From Flammeovirgaceae bacterium (GTDB lineage Bacteria > Bacteroidota > Bacteroidia > Cytophagales > Cyclobacteriaceae), in the NCBI GenBank assembly GCA_016712035.1, contig JADJRT010000006.1, forward strand, positions 124,001-188,000: a stretch of 64,000 nt of DNA, written 5' to 3'. The stretch's first letter is position 1, and every line of letters begins with the position of its first letter. Both the position numbers and the translations under genes were made by a program. Of the stretch, positions 9,165 through 20,134 are shown one piece after another. The notes under the pieces are model-generated. The model was given only the letters and a program-made list of their open reading frames with translations, was not told the origin of the DNA and did not search any database.

Positions 9165-9248
9165 CAAGGCCCTCGCCTTCGAAGGCGAGGTAAGTCATTT
9201 TTAATCCACCCTTCTTACTATCTTACACAAACATTAATTCGTTTACAG

Positions 9249-9581
9249 ATGGCATCCGATCAGAAGTTTATTGATTTTATAATGGATCAGGTTGGCACCC
9301 CACAAATAACCTACAAGAAAATGTTTGGTGAATACGGTTTGTATCTAAACAATAAATTGTTTGGCCTTGTTTGCGACAATAAACTATTCATTAAACCAAC
9401 CCCATCAGGAAGAGAATTTATAAAAGATGTTATTGAGGTTGCGCCCTATCCGGGTGCAAAGCCAAGTTTTTTAATTGAAGAGAAGCTGGAGAATCGTGAT
9501 TGGTTGAAGAAGTTAGTCGTCATCACAGCTAACGAATTATCTGAACCAAAACCTAAAAAGAAGAAAGCAGGTAAAAAATAA
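9249..9581 (+). CDS. TfoX/Sxy N-terminal domain protein
   Basis: The 110-residue protein matches the TfoX N-terminal domain (KKMFGEYGLYLNNKLFGLV, then LFIKPTPSGREF and PYPGAKPSFLIEE). It ends in a lysine-rich tail (PKPKKKKAGKK). In Haemophilus and Vibrio full-length Sxy/TfoX promotes competence; stand-alone N-terminal domains are common in Bacteroidota and uncharacterised. No competence genes are nearby. It has an ATG start and is a single gene after the 9081-9190 hairpin elements. Confidence 0.82.
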   Translation: MASDQKFIDFIMDQVGTPQITYKKMFGEYGLYLNNKLFGLVCDNKLFIKPTPSGREFIKDVIEVAPYPGAKPSFLIEEKLENRDWLKKLVVITANELSEPKPKKKKAGKK

Positions 9582-9801
9582 TTCTACTTGCTATGTGCAA
9601 TGTGTAGAACAGACTCTGGACCCATGGAACCATCTACCATTATACATTTGTTGGCTATCAAAGTTTTAGATGTCCGATACCGAACAAAAAAGTTCGATAC
9701 AGGGCGTGGTAATATTTTTGAGCGGCCAATTGAGCCTCTATGAGCGAAAAACGCATGGCATCCTATTTGTCTAAGTTATTAACACCTCAAAATTCTTACA
9801 C

Positions 9802-12216
9802 ATGCTGAGAAGTATAATCACGGCCACATTAAGAAACATCTACCGCAACAAAACATTTTCCCTTATAAACTTCTTTGGGCTTGCTGTCAGCATGTCCCTG
9901 GGCATGCTTATCATAACAATCGTAAGAGAGCAACATGCCTATGATAATTTTCATCATGATGTTGATCGGATCTATAGAGTGAACACCAAAGCAATACGCA
10001 CAGAAGGAGGAGCTGAATTGTATGCGTCAGCTCCGCTGCCCATTGCAAAAGCATTTATGGATGACTACTCCTTTGCTGAAGAGGTGGTAAGGATAGATAA
10101 CCAACTTGCAGGAGATTTAGAATTTGGTGATGTCAACGTACCTATAACAGGGTTCTTAACAGATCCTTCATTCTTTACGCTTTTCAATTTCAAATTAGAA
10201 AAAGGAAATGCTGCCACTGCGCTCAGTAACCCAAATAGTCTTGTGTTAACACAAGCTGCCAGTAAGAAAATATTTGGAAGTAGAGAAACTCTTGGTCAAA
10301 CATTAACTATAAAGGGAATAGGAGAGTTCACTGTTACTGGAGTGTTGGAAGAATTTCCGTCCAAAACTCACCTGGACTTTGAAGTGTTGGCATCCACAAG
10401 TTTGCTTCCATCGATTGAAGGAAAAGGAGCAGTAATGAAGTCAGTCGATAGCTGGAGTAATTACAATACGGGGTATGTATATTTTAAAATCAAAGAAGGA
10501 GCCACCGAGAAAACGATTGTTACAGCATTGACTGATCTAGTTAAGAAGAACTATGATTCACTAAAGATAGAAGCCAAGAACAAAGGATATGAGTTTTATC
10601 TACAAAAGCTTACAGACATCACTCCGGGGCCAGAATTGAATAGTCAGATGGGGCGCGGACTTCCATCCATGGTGTCTAATTTTTTTATTATTCTTGCCGG
10701 GGTAGTCACGCTTATGGCATGTTTCAATTATACCAACCTCATGATCGCTAAATCATTATCGCGTGCCCGGGAAATTGGAGTGAGAAAAGCAATAGGGGGC
10801 ACAACGGTGGCAAGTTTTTTATCAGTTTATAGGTGAGGCTGTCTTCTTCTCAATCTTCTCATTGGCCGTTTCCCTATATCCTTCTGCAATTTCTCAAGCC
10901 CGCGTTTTTTACAACTACACCTTACCAGTGAATTCTCTGTCGATTTAAAGGAAGACTTTACCTTATATGTGATGTTTCTCCTTTTTCGCAGTTATTATTG
11001 GAGTCTTGGGCGGAATAATTCCTGCCGTTTATTTATCAGCAATTAAAGCTGTCAAGGTTTTGAAAGATGGTGGTAACGCGAAAGTATTCGCCAAATTAAC
11101 GTTTCGAAAAATCCTTATGGTGACACAATTTACGATGTCATCAATATTCATTGTGGTGGCACTCATTATATATGACCAGGCTATTTATATGATTTCTAAA
11201 GACTATAAATTCAATGATAGACACATCCTCAACCTGCGATTAATCGGGAATAATTTCGATCAATTAGCTAATGAGATTCGAAATCTTTCAGGAGTAGAAA
11301 GGGTAGGTGGCGTTTCTATGATTCCAGGAACATGGGAGACGCACACCAGTGACTATAAACGTGGCAATGGTGATAAACCCTTTGCGATGAAGGACTACTG
11401 GGTTGAAGAGAATTTTATACCCGCCATTGAACTGGAATTTGTTGCCGGTAAGAATTTTGATTTTACTCCAGGCACGCAGGAGGAACGTCAGATCATATTA
11501 AATGAATCCGCACTATTTTCTTTTGATTTCAAAACCGCTGAAGAGGCTATTGGTAAAACTATTATTGCGAATGATTCGCTTGAGTTGGAAGTGAGTGGAG
11601 TAGTTAAGGACTTTCATTTTAAACCGATGAACACGGAGATTGGTCCCCTTGCCATACGATACAATAAGTCCAGGCTTAGATACCTCGCTGCCAGAATTAG
11701 CCCTGAACAAAAAGAGAATGTGCTTGCTGCTATTCCCGGTATTTGGAAATCAATTGACTCGCATCATCCGATAGAAATGAAAATGATGGAAGATGAAATA
11801 GACGATGCCTATGCACTATCCGGATTTATGGACCTGGTAAAAATAGTGGGGTACATCTCCTTTCTGATTTCCACCATTGCTTGCTTTGGCATGTTGGCTA
11901 TGGCAATGTATTCTATCCAAACAAGAATAAAAGAAATTGGGGTTCGAAAGTGCTTGGCGCCTCTCCGGGACAAATTGTATTTACGTTAAGTAAATTATTT
12001 TTGATTTTGATTGGCGTTGCTGTCCTAATAGGGGTTCCTGTGGGTTATTTTTTAGGTGATCTATTCATAAGCAATTATGCTTATCGCATCGTGATAACAC
12101 CGTGGTTATTGTTATCAGGCGCTACCATCTTATCGCTGTTAGGCATTATCACCATCAGCACACAAACGATGAGTGCCGCCCGCAGTAATCCTGTAAATGC
12201 GTTGCGGGCTGAATGA
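9802..12216 (+). CDS. MacB/FtsX-type ABC transporter permease with five frameshifts
   Basis: The reconstructed protein is about 800 residues and homologous in layout to the intact permease at 5602. It has an N-terminal helix (FSLINFFGLAVSMSLGM), a periplasmic domain, FtsX domain 1 with RAREIGVRKAIGGT, a second periplasmic domain, and FtsX domain 2 ending RSNPVNALRAE. The frame breaks at T-run 10,815-10,820, CCC 10,872-10,874, T-run 10,905-10,910, T-run 10,982-10,986 (each one base too many) and at the A-run near 11,950 (one short). Correcting all five gives a continuous family sequence. Four breaks within 170 bases is the densest cluster in the window; either a locally poor consensus or genuine decay is possible. 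Confidence 0.78.
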
Positions 12217-12287
12217 TTTTTTTTAATCAGATTTCTGCTGCTCTTTGGTCCAATCAAAAATGATTCAGATTCTTGGGTTAAAACCCT

Positions 12288-12320
12288 CCTCATTCACCTT
12301 TGGATGAGGCGCACGTTTTT
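12288..12320 (+). terminator. Probable terminator after the broken permease
   Basis: A nine-base stem (CCTCATTCA/TGGATGAGG, one G-U pair) with a CCTT loop is followed ten bases later by a five-T run. It is about 70 bases after the stop codon and otherwise unexplained. Confidence 0.45.
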
Positions 12321-12440
12321 GTAATCGAGTACCACATAAAAGCAAGCGAGTGAAATCGACTGACTTGAAAACTTTTAAATTGCATTGGCGTCACTATACC
12401 ATGAACAGCCAGAAGTTCACTATCTTTAGACATGGTTCTC

Positions 12441-12513
12441 TCGCCTTCGTTGGTGTTCTTCACCAACGAACTTAGTCAATATGCGTTGGTGAAGAACACC
12501 AACACGGGCTGGG
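12441..12513. repeat. Dispersed CTTCACCAACGAACTTAGT element, copy B (most complete)
   Basis: The left part holds the hairpin TTGGTG-TTCTT-CACCAA followed by CGAACTTAGT. The right part is the inverse, GTTGGTGAAGAACACCAAC, followed by ACGGGCTGG. The two arms can form either two small hairpins or one long one. It lies in the 417-base gap before the ABC exporter operon, which otherwise shows nothing recognisable. Confidence 0.7.
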
Positions 12514-12633
12514 TTTTTAGTGAGGATTCCAATAAACTTAATCTGCCCTGAAAAAAAGCATCAATCATTTTTAACCAACTATCTTTCCATTATTCCGTAA
12601 AAGAAACCTTACCTCGCCCACTAACTTACAACT

Positions 12634-13500
12634 ATGTCATTAGTAATTGAAAATCTCTCAAAGAAATACACGAAGGAAAAATTTGGTTTGCAAAACTATT
12701 CCATAACCATTGAGAAAGGAATACTTGGTTTGCTAGGACCCAACGGAGCCGGCAAGTCAACGCTAATGAAAATCATTGCCACTATTAGCCAGCCCACATC
12801 GGGTTCGCTCACTCTGGATGGACATGATCTTGTGAAGGAGCCGAACTACATTAGAAAAGTGCTCGGCTATCTTCCGCAAGATTTTGGCGTGTATCCAAAT
12901 CTTAATGCGTATGAATTTCTGGAATACATTGCAGCTATGAAAGGAGTGGGCGGCCCCAGTCTAAAAGCCCGAATCGAAATGCTGTTAGAGGGAGTAAATC
13001 TTATAGAAGTTGCTAAGCGACCTATAGGAACGTACTCAGGCGGAATGAAGCAACGAATTGGCATTGCCCAAGCGTTATTAAACGATCCTAAAGTTTTGAT
13101 TTTTGATGAGCCTACCGTTGGTCTCGATCCTGAAGAACGCGTGCGATTTAGAAACCTGATCTCCGATCTTGCTCATGACTGTATTATAATTCTTTCCTCT
13201 CATATTGTTTCCGATATCGAGACGATTGCCGATGAGGTCGCCATTATGAAGGGTGGGCTATTGATAACAAAAGGATCTCAACACGATGTGATTAAGAAAG
13301 TAGAAGGGAAGGTGTTTGAAACATTGATCGATAATTCATTGCTCGATGAGTTTAAGCGAACAAACCATGTCGTAAACACCATTCGCCAAAAAGATAAAAC
13401 GAGAGTTCGTTATATCAGTGATCAACCGGTTGCTGAATCCACTTCGTATCAAGCTTCCTTAGAAGATGCCTACTTGTTTCTTACCAAAGCAACAGCATGA
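12634..13500 (+). CDS. ABC transporter ATP-binding protein (ABC-2 exporter)
   Basis: The 288-residue ATPase has Walker A (GPNGAGKST, 35-43), a Q-loop (LPQDFGVYPNL), the signature YSGGMKQR, Walker B with catalytic Glu (VLIFDEPTVGLDP) and the switch His (SSHIVSD). The C-terminal 70 residues form the usual accessory region of the drug/lantibiotic-type exporter ATPases. The last four bases overlap the start of the permease gene (ATGA), so both are one operon and almost certainly one transporter. The substrate is not evident. Confidence 0.93.
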   Translation: MSLVIENLSKKYTKEKFGLQNYSITIEKGILGLLGPNGAGKSTLMKIIATISQPTSGSLTLDGHDLVKEPNYIRKVLGYLPQDFGVYPNLNAYEFLEYIAAMKGVGGPSLKARIEMLLEGVNLIEVAKRPIGTYSGGMKQRIGIAQALLNDPKVLIFDEPTVGLDPEERVRFRNLISDLAHDCIIILSSHIVSDIETIADEVAIMKGGLLITKGSQHDVIKKVEGKVFETLIDNSLLDEFKRTNHVVNTIRQKDKTRVRYISDQPVAESTSYQASLEDAYLFLTKATA

Positions 13501-15063
13501 AACACTTGATTACTATTATAAAGGGCGACTATTTGCAGCGCACCAGAAGCTACGCGTTTCTCGTTACGCTGGCCATCACTTTGTATATGGCTTACACCTT
13601 CGTACCTCCGGTAGATGCCAATTACACCACCGTGCGAATTGGCAACTATGTGGGTGATTATAATTCCGCCTGGATTGGCCACGTAACCGCCATGATGACC
13701 AGCGTATTCCTCACACTCATCGGCTTCTTCTTAATTAACAACAGTGTTAAGAAAGATGTGGAAACAGAGGTGGGCATGATCATCGCCACTACGCGTGTCA
13801 GTAATTTTAACTACTTAATGTCAAAAGTGCTCAGCAATTTTTTTGTGCTGCTCTCTATTGTAGGCATCGTACTTTTCATGAGCATTCTAGTTTTCTTTTT
13901 ACGCTCCAAGGATTTTCCCTTTGAGATCACGCAGTTTATTTTACCCTACGTGGTGGTAACACTGCCCAGTATGTTTTTTGTGTCATGCGTAGCAGTGGTG
14001 GCCGAAGTGTTTTTAGGCAGACGTTCTGTGATTCAATACATCCTGTTTTTTGCCCTTTTCAATATTGTTATGGCCAATGTGCAAATGAAGCAGGGCACGG
14101 AAATGCTCACCTACTTCGATCCATTTGGGGTAAAGGTTGTTACCCTGCAAATGGAAGACTTTGTGAATGCACATTACCGTGAAGAAGTGAGTGTAGCGTC
14201 TATGGGATTTGTCTTTAGTGATGAAAAAATGATCTCAAGATGTTTGTTTTTGAAGGCATTCATTGGCCTTTCCTTTTTATTGTAAGCCGACTGGCATGGA
14301 TGGCATTTGGTGTGGCTTTGGTGTTAGGTGCATCCCGCTATTTTCACCGCTTCGATGTGAAAGAAAAAATGCGTGTCCAGAAGAAACCCAAAATGATAGA
14401 AAGCATTCAAACTCATGCGTTGGTGAAAGAACTTAAGATTTCATCACTACCACCCATTACTGTTAATTATGGAATACTTCCTTTCATTAAGACTGAAGTA
14501 TTGATGCTAATTAGAAAAGGCCCGCGTTGGTTTTGGATCATTAACCTTGGGTTAATGATAGCATTAGCCGTTACACCCCTTACCATAGCGCACCAATTTC
14601 TACTACCCGTCCTTTGGTTTTACAAATCGGCCGCTTGTCAGACTTAGTTACTAAAGAGAAAACCTATCAGGTACACTATTTTACTTATGCGGCCTACCAG
14701 CCACTAAAGCGTTTATTGCCCTCGCAAATTATTGCCGGCATAAGTTTGATGCTTGTTCTCTCCGTTCCCTTGTTGCTGCGCTATGCATTCGCTTTGCAAT
14801 GGCTACCAATGGTCGGCATTGTTCTGGGTGCCATTTTTATTGTGTTGTTTTCCTCAACTCTTGGAATAGTAAGTGGCGGTAAAAAATTATTTGAAATACT
14901 ATTCTTTGCAATTACTTATTCCAATTTAAATCGTATTCCGGTTGCAGATTATTATGGAGGTATGTGGACTTCGCTGCTACCCATAGCGATTTTGATTTCA
15001 CTTACACTTTCTTTTGTCTGTATAAGTTGGGTAATTCGTTCATATGAGATAAAACATGCCTAG
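13497..15063 (+). CDS. ABC-2 type transporter permease, split by two frameshifts
   Basis: Three frames join into one membrane protein of about 520 residues. The first part has roughly six helices (FLVTLAITLYMAYTF, SVFLTLIGFFLINNS, VLSNFFVLLSIVGIVLFMS and others). The second adds a soluble linker and another helix (WFWIINLGLMIALAVTPL). The third adds three more and ends SWVIRSYEIKHA. Breaks are at the A-run 14,224-14,229 (one A missing; restored reading SDEKNDLKMFVFEG) and near 14,610 (one base missing; restored reading PVPLVLQIG). It is translationally coupled to the ATPase and forms the membrane part of the exporter. Confidence 0.82.
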
Positions 15064-15120
15064 TTGCCCCGTTCACAAAATTCTTAGTAACCCAATAGAA
15101 ATGACTCAATTAAAATAATC

Positions 15121-15606
15121 ATGGAACCTTATCGCATACCTGCTCAAACACAGATCGGACACGTACATCTAAAAGTTGCAGATCTAAAACGGTCGCTTCA
15201 ATTTTATCAAAACCTGTTAGGGTTTGAAATTACAATGATGTATGGAAATCAAGCCGCATTTATTTCTGCAGGCGGTTATCACCATCACATTGGGCTGAAC
15301 ACCTGGCATAGCAAAGATGCACCACCGGCTTCTAAAGAAGGAGTAGGTTTGTATCATACGGCCATTCTGTATCCAACAAGAAAAGACCTCGCATTAATCT
15401 ACGACCGGTTACGAAATGCAAATTATCCATTGACTGGTGCAAGCGATCATGGGGTTTCGGAAGCATTATACCTCAATGACCCAGATGGCAACGGGGTGGA
15501 ATTGTATTGGGATAGGCCAAAGGAAGCGTGGCCTAAAGATGCTAATGGCTCATTAGATATGTTTACAAAACCACTTCACCTTGACAATTTGTTAAAGGAA
15601 ATTTGA
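15121..15606 (+). CDS. VOC superfamily protein, extradiol-dioxygenase/glyoxalase type
   Basis: The 161-residue protein contains paired beta-alpha-beta-beta-beta modules. The first starts GHVHLKVADLKRSLQFYQNLLGF; the second has GLYHTAILYPTRKDL and ends DPDGNGVELYWDRP. Metal ligands are plausible at His in HVHL, His in LYHTAI and Glu in VELYW, as in the CatE-like and glyoxalase branches. The substrate is unknown. It is a single gene with ATG start 57 bases after the exporter permease, in the same direction and possibly co-transcribed. Confidence 0.83.
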   Translation: MEPYRIPAQTQIGHVHLKVADLKRSLQFYQNLLGFEITMMYGNQAAFISAGGYHHHIGLNTWHSKDAPPASKEGVGLYHTAILYPTRKDLALIYDRLRNANYPLTGASDHGVSEALYLNDPDGNGVELYWDRPKEAWPKDANGSLDMFTKPLHLDNLLKEI

Positions 15607-15704
15607 AATTGGAAAATCGTGATTTGGTCATGGAACATCAATCTAAATTATAGAGATTAATGCACTAATTTAGTGTGACAGAATTTTAATTGGATGAATG
15701 AATT

Positions 15705-16271
15705 ATGAGAGGAAGGATCATCTTTTTACTGGCGATTATATTCGTAGGCTGTTCGCAAGAGTATGACGCGAAAGGTATTGTCTACTCAGGAAATGCTAAC
15801 CTGAAAATTGGCCTTAGTCAGTTTATTGCGACAAACGCAGAAAATGAAAATGAGATTATTCTTAACATGACCGGTCCACACGAATTGACATTTAATTTTA
15901 ATAACAAAATCAGTCACATTGATTATGAAAAGGATGTCATCATTTTCAAATCAGAAACAGGCTTGACGGAATGGACAGCGAAGAAAGTTAAAGGTGGATT
16001 TGAGTTGAACGATGGAACGATCATTCAATATGGAAACTGCAAGGGGTGGACTATTTGTATAATGGACGACAGTACCAAGCTACCTATCCTGAAAGGGAAA
16101 TACTCATTGAATGGGAATACGACTAAAATATCATTGTGGATCTCCGATAGCGAAATGCATGTTGAATTATTAGGGTTTATGGCCAATGGGCTGCTCAATA
16201 GAAGTAGAAATGCAAAACAAAAGATTGACACGTCATTTGAAACGGTAATCCCCCAAGTGTGGACGTATTAA
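15705..16271 (+). CDS. Hypothetical lipoprotein, possibly cut short by an in-frame TAA
   Basis: The 188-residue product begins with a lipoprotein signal (MRGRIIFLLAIIFVGCS, lipobox FVGC, Cys16). The rest is beta-rich and has no family I recognise. After the TAA at 16,269-16,271 the same frame stays open for 35 more codons with protein-like composition (DEIILPANGQQRIYFHYPK) up to a TGA at 16,377-16,379. The original gene may therefore have been about 224 residues. Outer-membrane location is inferred from the signal. Confidence 0.6.
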   Translation: MRGRIIFLLAIIFVGCSQEYDAKGIVYSGNANLKIGLSQFIATNAENENEIILNMTGPHELTFNFNNKISHIDYEKDVIIFKSETGLTEWTAKKVKGGFELNDGTIIQYGNCKGWTICIMDDSTKLPILKGKYSLNGNTTKISLWISDSEMHVELLGFMANGLLNRSRNAKQKIDTSFETVIPQVWTY

Positions 16272-16423
16272 AAAATCAAAGGTAGCAAGGATGAAATAAT
16301 TCTTCCGGCAAATGGACAACAAAGAATTTATTTCCACTACCCGAAGATCGTTCCTGCCATCAGTAAGTCCGGTGCCTGAACCACTTTCTTTGTTAAAGGA
16401 AATTGAATATAATAATGACACTC

Positions 16424-16495
16424 CGGCCTTCATTGGTGTTTTCACCAACGAACTTAGTTAATACTCGTGGTGGTGAAGAACACTAATGCGGGCTA
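16424..16495. repeat. Dispersed CTTCACCAACGAACTTAGT element, copy C
   Basis: It reads GGCCTTCATTGGTGTTTTCACC, then AACGAACTTAGT, then the inverse arm GGTGGTGAAGAACACTAATG and CGGGCTAGG. It has the same two-arm design as copy B with several substitutions. It fills much of the 310-base gap before the zinc-finger nuclease gene. Confidence 0.65.
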
Positions 16496-16581
16496 GGACG
16501 AGTACATTGTTCATGGTTGAGTTACCGAGGTTATGACTTTATTATCATACCTTCCGGAGGTAATTTCAACTCTATACATCT

Positions 16582-18800
16582 TTGACTCACAAGATCAACA
16601 AAAGAAAAATCATCGTCCGAGGTCGTGAATTTGATTCAATCCAAAGTGCGGCTACTGCTTTTGGTTATTCACGTAATACGGTTGATTACCGACTCTCAAA
16701 AGGATGGACACCCGAAGAAGCACTTGGCCTTGAACCTAAACCCGGTCATGCTTCTTCAACATCTGGAATTAAAGTCAAGGTGCAAAATCAGGAGTTCAAT
16801 AATATTAAGGCGGCCGCAAAATATTACGGTCGATCTTATACGCACATATTCGCGAGACTTAAGGAAGGTTGCACGATTGAACAAGCGCTTGGTCTGGTAA
16901 TGCGCACGGATTCCCTTCTGACAGAATACACTGAACTCGCGAAGCAGTGGCATCCAACTAGAAATGCTTCTCTGACCGCTGAAACAGTAACACCACATTC
17001 GGGCCAAAAAGTATGGTGGCTCTGCTCATATGGTCATGAGTGGAAAGCGGTCATCAATAGTCGCACACGAGGGCACGGTTGTCCATACTGCGTAGGGCAA
17101 AAGCCTACTGCAGATCGGAATTTTGCTACAAGGTATCCTGCGCTAGTCAAAGAATGGGATTTGGAAAAGAACGGTAATAAGAAACCTGTGGACTTTACTC
17201 GAAGGTCCTCGAGCAAGGTTTGGTGGAAATGTGAAAAAGGGCATTCATGGCAAGCGACTATATCAAATCGAACGAGAGATTTTAAGAATAGCATATGTCC
17301 ATGCTGTAGCAACAGAAAGTTATGTGAAGACAATAGTCTTGCACAAGTTCGCCCAGACATTGCAAAAGATTGGCATCCTTACAAGAACGGTCCTTTAACT
17401 CCAAACGATTTTGTGGCAGGTGGGAGTAAAAAAGTTTGGTGGATATGCAAACATGGTCACGAATGGCAAGCACAAATTGGAGCCCGCGTTATTAGTGGCA
17501 CGGGTTGTCCAAAGTGTACACTTCAGACATCCAGAATTGAAATTGCTTTCTATTCAGAACTTGACGCACTGTTTAAAAATGTTGCCTGGCGTGAAAAGAT
17601 TTCAGGTTATGAATGCGATATCTATCTGCGTGATAATAATATTGGTGTAGAGATCGATGGAGTCTACTGGCATAGTCGAAAGCCTGAACAGGAATTGGCA
17701 AAATCAGCAGCATTTGAAGCAGACGGCATTCAACTGTTTCGGATAAGGGAAGATGGTTTGTTACCATTAAGTGAACGTGACATTTTATTTAAGTCTTCAG
17801 AAGATGAATTTATTGTCATCTCTAGATTAGTCAGCAGTATTCTGAAATATGGAGGACTTTCTGATCAACAACATTTAAGACTCCGTGACTATATTAAAGG
17901 CCCTGGGCTTATTAACGAAAGGCTATATCGTAAGTTGGTTGCAATTTTACCAGCACCGCCACCGGGTCAGTCCTTTGCCGATAAGCAGCCAGATATTGCA
18001 GCGCAATGGGCATACGACTTAAATGCTCCACTGTCACCAGAACATTTTTATCACAAGGCCAATAAGAAAGTTTGGTGGCGTTGTTCGAGCGGTCATACAT
18101 GGAAGACTACAATTAACATCCGCACACAACAAGGTACTGGCTGTCCCACTTGCCCTCGCCCTTTTTTTAAAGTTAAAGATGAAAGAAACCTGGCTTTACT
18201 CAATCCAAGCTTAGCGAGTGAATGGCATTCAGAAAAAATGGTGACTTTCGTCCTGAAGATGTTAGGCAGAAATCAAACCGAAAGTTTTGGTGGCAATGTA
18301 GCAATGGGCATGAATGGTTGTCCACAGTATCTGGCAGGACTGCAGGTCATGGTTGCCCATATTGTTACGGTCGTTATGCTTCAAAAATAAATAATCTGGT
18401 AACTAAATATCCTGAACTGATAGAAGAATGGGATCATGGAAAGAACATCGGACTTAATCCTTCAGAATTCACTCCGCATGTTGGCAAGAAGGTCTGGTGG
18501 CTCTGCACTAAAGGGCATAGCTGGCAAGCAACTATCTACAACCGAGCTAAAAATAAGTCAGGATGTCCTGTCTGCGTTCGAGACGCTAGACGAAAATATA
18601 CAATTGAGAATTTTCAGACTTATGCTAAGGAACATGGAGGAAAGTGTTTGTCAGAGAAATACAATGGTCATAAAACAAAATTGAAATTTTGCTGCAAGGA
18701 AGGACATAATTGGGTAACACGTGCGGACAATATTTTATATGAAAAGAAGTGGTGTCCTAGGTGTGTAAAAGATAGCCAGCAACTTAGTCTAGAAATATAA
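16582..18800 (+). CDS. Multi-zinc-finger (DUF4379 treble-clef) protein with embedded Vsr-like nuclease
   Basis: After correcting one break (A-run before 18,240: one A missing, restored reading SEKNGDFRPEDV) the protein is about 740 residues. Residues 11-50 and 63-104 are two similar HTH-like repeats (FDSIQSAATAFGYSRNTV, FNNIKAAAKYYGRSYTHI), as in the NUMOD parts of homing endonucleases. Three treble-clef modules follow (pattern KVWWxCxxGHxW ... CPxC, about 113-312). Next comes a Vsr-like nuclease (316-395: E320, D346, EIDG 357-360, YWHS), then three more modules and a diverged seventh (FCCKEGHNW ... CPRC). Start is TTG 16,582, since an in-frame stop lies 21 bases upstream and no ATG is near. 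A DNA-targeting nuclease role (mobile element or defence) is inferred. Confidence 0.82.
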
Positions 18801-18858
18801 TGGTCATGCTTGTTGGACGATGAAGACTATAGGTGCATTAAATACTCCTGCTCTCACG

Positions 18859-19903
18859 CTAGCTGCTTAATGTATTCCAATCTGAAATAAGATCTAAGTC
18901 GAAATCAGAATCAGCTATTAGATTATTTTCTTGAGACTGAATGAACTCAGTCGGAATAGGATAACTCTGAAGTTCGCAATACTGCATACTAGTAAAAAAG
19001 GAAGTATCTACTACGTAGAAGCTGAATTTTAATGGCGAATACCGACCTCCAAATCTTAAAAAAATATTCAGTTTATTACTTTTATCATTTAAACGATTTA
19101 AATCAATTGTGCGCAATCCAATTTTGTAAGTTTCTTCTATCTTCTTTCCGTAGTATAAAATCTTCATAGGATTGTCTTGCGATCGTATTGATGCTGGATT
19201 GAATCGATCTATTGGTGGCCAGTCCTCATACATTTCGAGTGGCTTGCCAGCATTGCACGAGATTGTAAATGTTGGGTATTCCTCATTTTGCAATGGAGAG
19301 TTATTCTTAATAATCACTTTTAAGACAATTAGAATATATTGGTATTCTCTATCTAGGAAGGTGATACTTAAGAATTTCAAGATACCACTTAGCTCTGGGT
19401 ATTTGATTTTCTTAAACAATGCTTCGATGAAATAATGAGGTGCTATTCTAGTCTCGGAGTCAAGCCTCATGTAGTATCTATTATCCAATTGATGGGGGCT
19501 ATATTCGCTTTTGTGAATTTCAAAAAGGTATATATATGAATTGCTATCGCGACTTATCTCGTGAACTTTTACATTCTCTGGCATTGGAAGAATTCTGTCA
19601 CTTATTGACCTGATCAAATCTTCTTTTTATTTTTTCAGAAACGGGTGTTAAATCACCACGACATTCCTTGGTTCCAGTTGCGTTTACCTCCTTTGGTGAT
19701 CCCCAAATTATTAAACCTCCTGCTGAATTGAGCATTGCGCAGATTGATTGGTAAATCTTGTCAGGAAGCTTTTTCTCCCCATTGAATGATTTAAATTCCA
19801 AACTCACTCCCTCAACTCTAACTATCGAAAAATAATCCACCACCTCTTCATATGACAGTGTACTTGCTTCTACTCCAAACTGTGCTTTGATAAAATCGAT
19901 CAT
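18859..19903 (-). CDS. Schlafen/AlbA_2-type DNA-binding domain protein, one frameshift
   Basis: Two frames join at T-run 19,624-19,628 (one base too many; restored reading SEKIKEDLIRSISD) into about 348 residues. The N-terminal 150 residues show the AlbA_2 pattern: SLEFKSFNGE, then SICAMLNSAGGLIIWGSP, then a later YYMRLDSETRIAPHY resembling the conserved strand-Arg region. The C-terminal 190 residues are not recognised. AlbA_2 proteins are often near transcription regulators and defence islands. It is convergent with the zinc-finger nuclease gene, 58 bases apart, so the two are not one operon but may be one island. Confidence 0.7.
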
Positions 19904-19960
19904 AATATTCCGAATTTATACTTTCTCAAAAGTAAAACTTTTTTTTGCGTGCTGGCCTAC

Positions 19961-20000
19961 ATCACCTTGTTGATGTTCTTCACCAACGAACTTAGTCAGC
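19961..20000. repeat. Dispersed CTTCACCAACGAACTTAGT element, copy D
   Basis: It reads CATCACCTTGTTGATGTTC, then TTCACCAACGAACTTAGTC; the right arm is missing. It directly precedes a decayed duplicate of the 5' end of the gene at 20,927, matching the position of copy F before the intact gene. Confidence 0.6.
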
Positions 20001-20005
20001 TACCA

Positions 20006-20105
20006 ATAAAAAAGACTTCAGATTTTATTTTAATTGTGAATGAAAAACCCGCAACCCCGCCTCGAATCTATTGACAGTGTGAGCGGACTGATAGGGATAA
20101 TCAGG
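20006..20105 (+). pseudogene. Decayed duplicate of the 5' end of the 20,927 acyltransferase-like gene
   Basis: About 100 bases align with 20,886-20,990. They include the leader (CAGATTTTATTTTAATTGTG against CAAATTTTATTTTATTTGTT) and the start of the coding part (AAAACCCGCAAC ... CCGCCTCGAATC ... ATTGACA), with scattered substitutions and gaps. No usable start or frame remains. With elements D and F, this forms an 890-base-spaced direct duplication flanking cold-shock copy 2. Confidence 0.65.
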
Positions 20106-20134
20106 GTAGAGTAGGATAGAAGCGTTAAAAGAAG

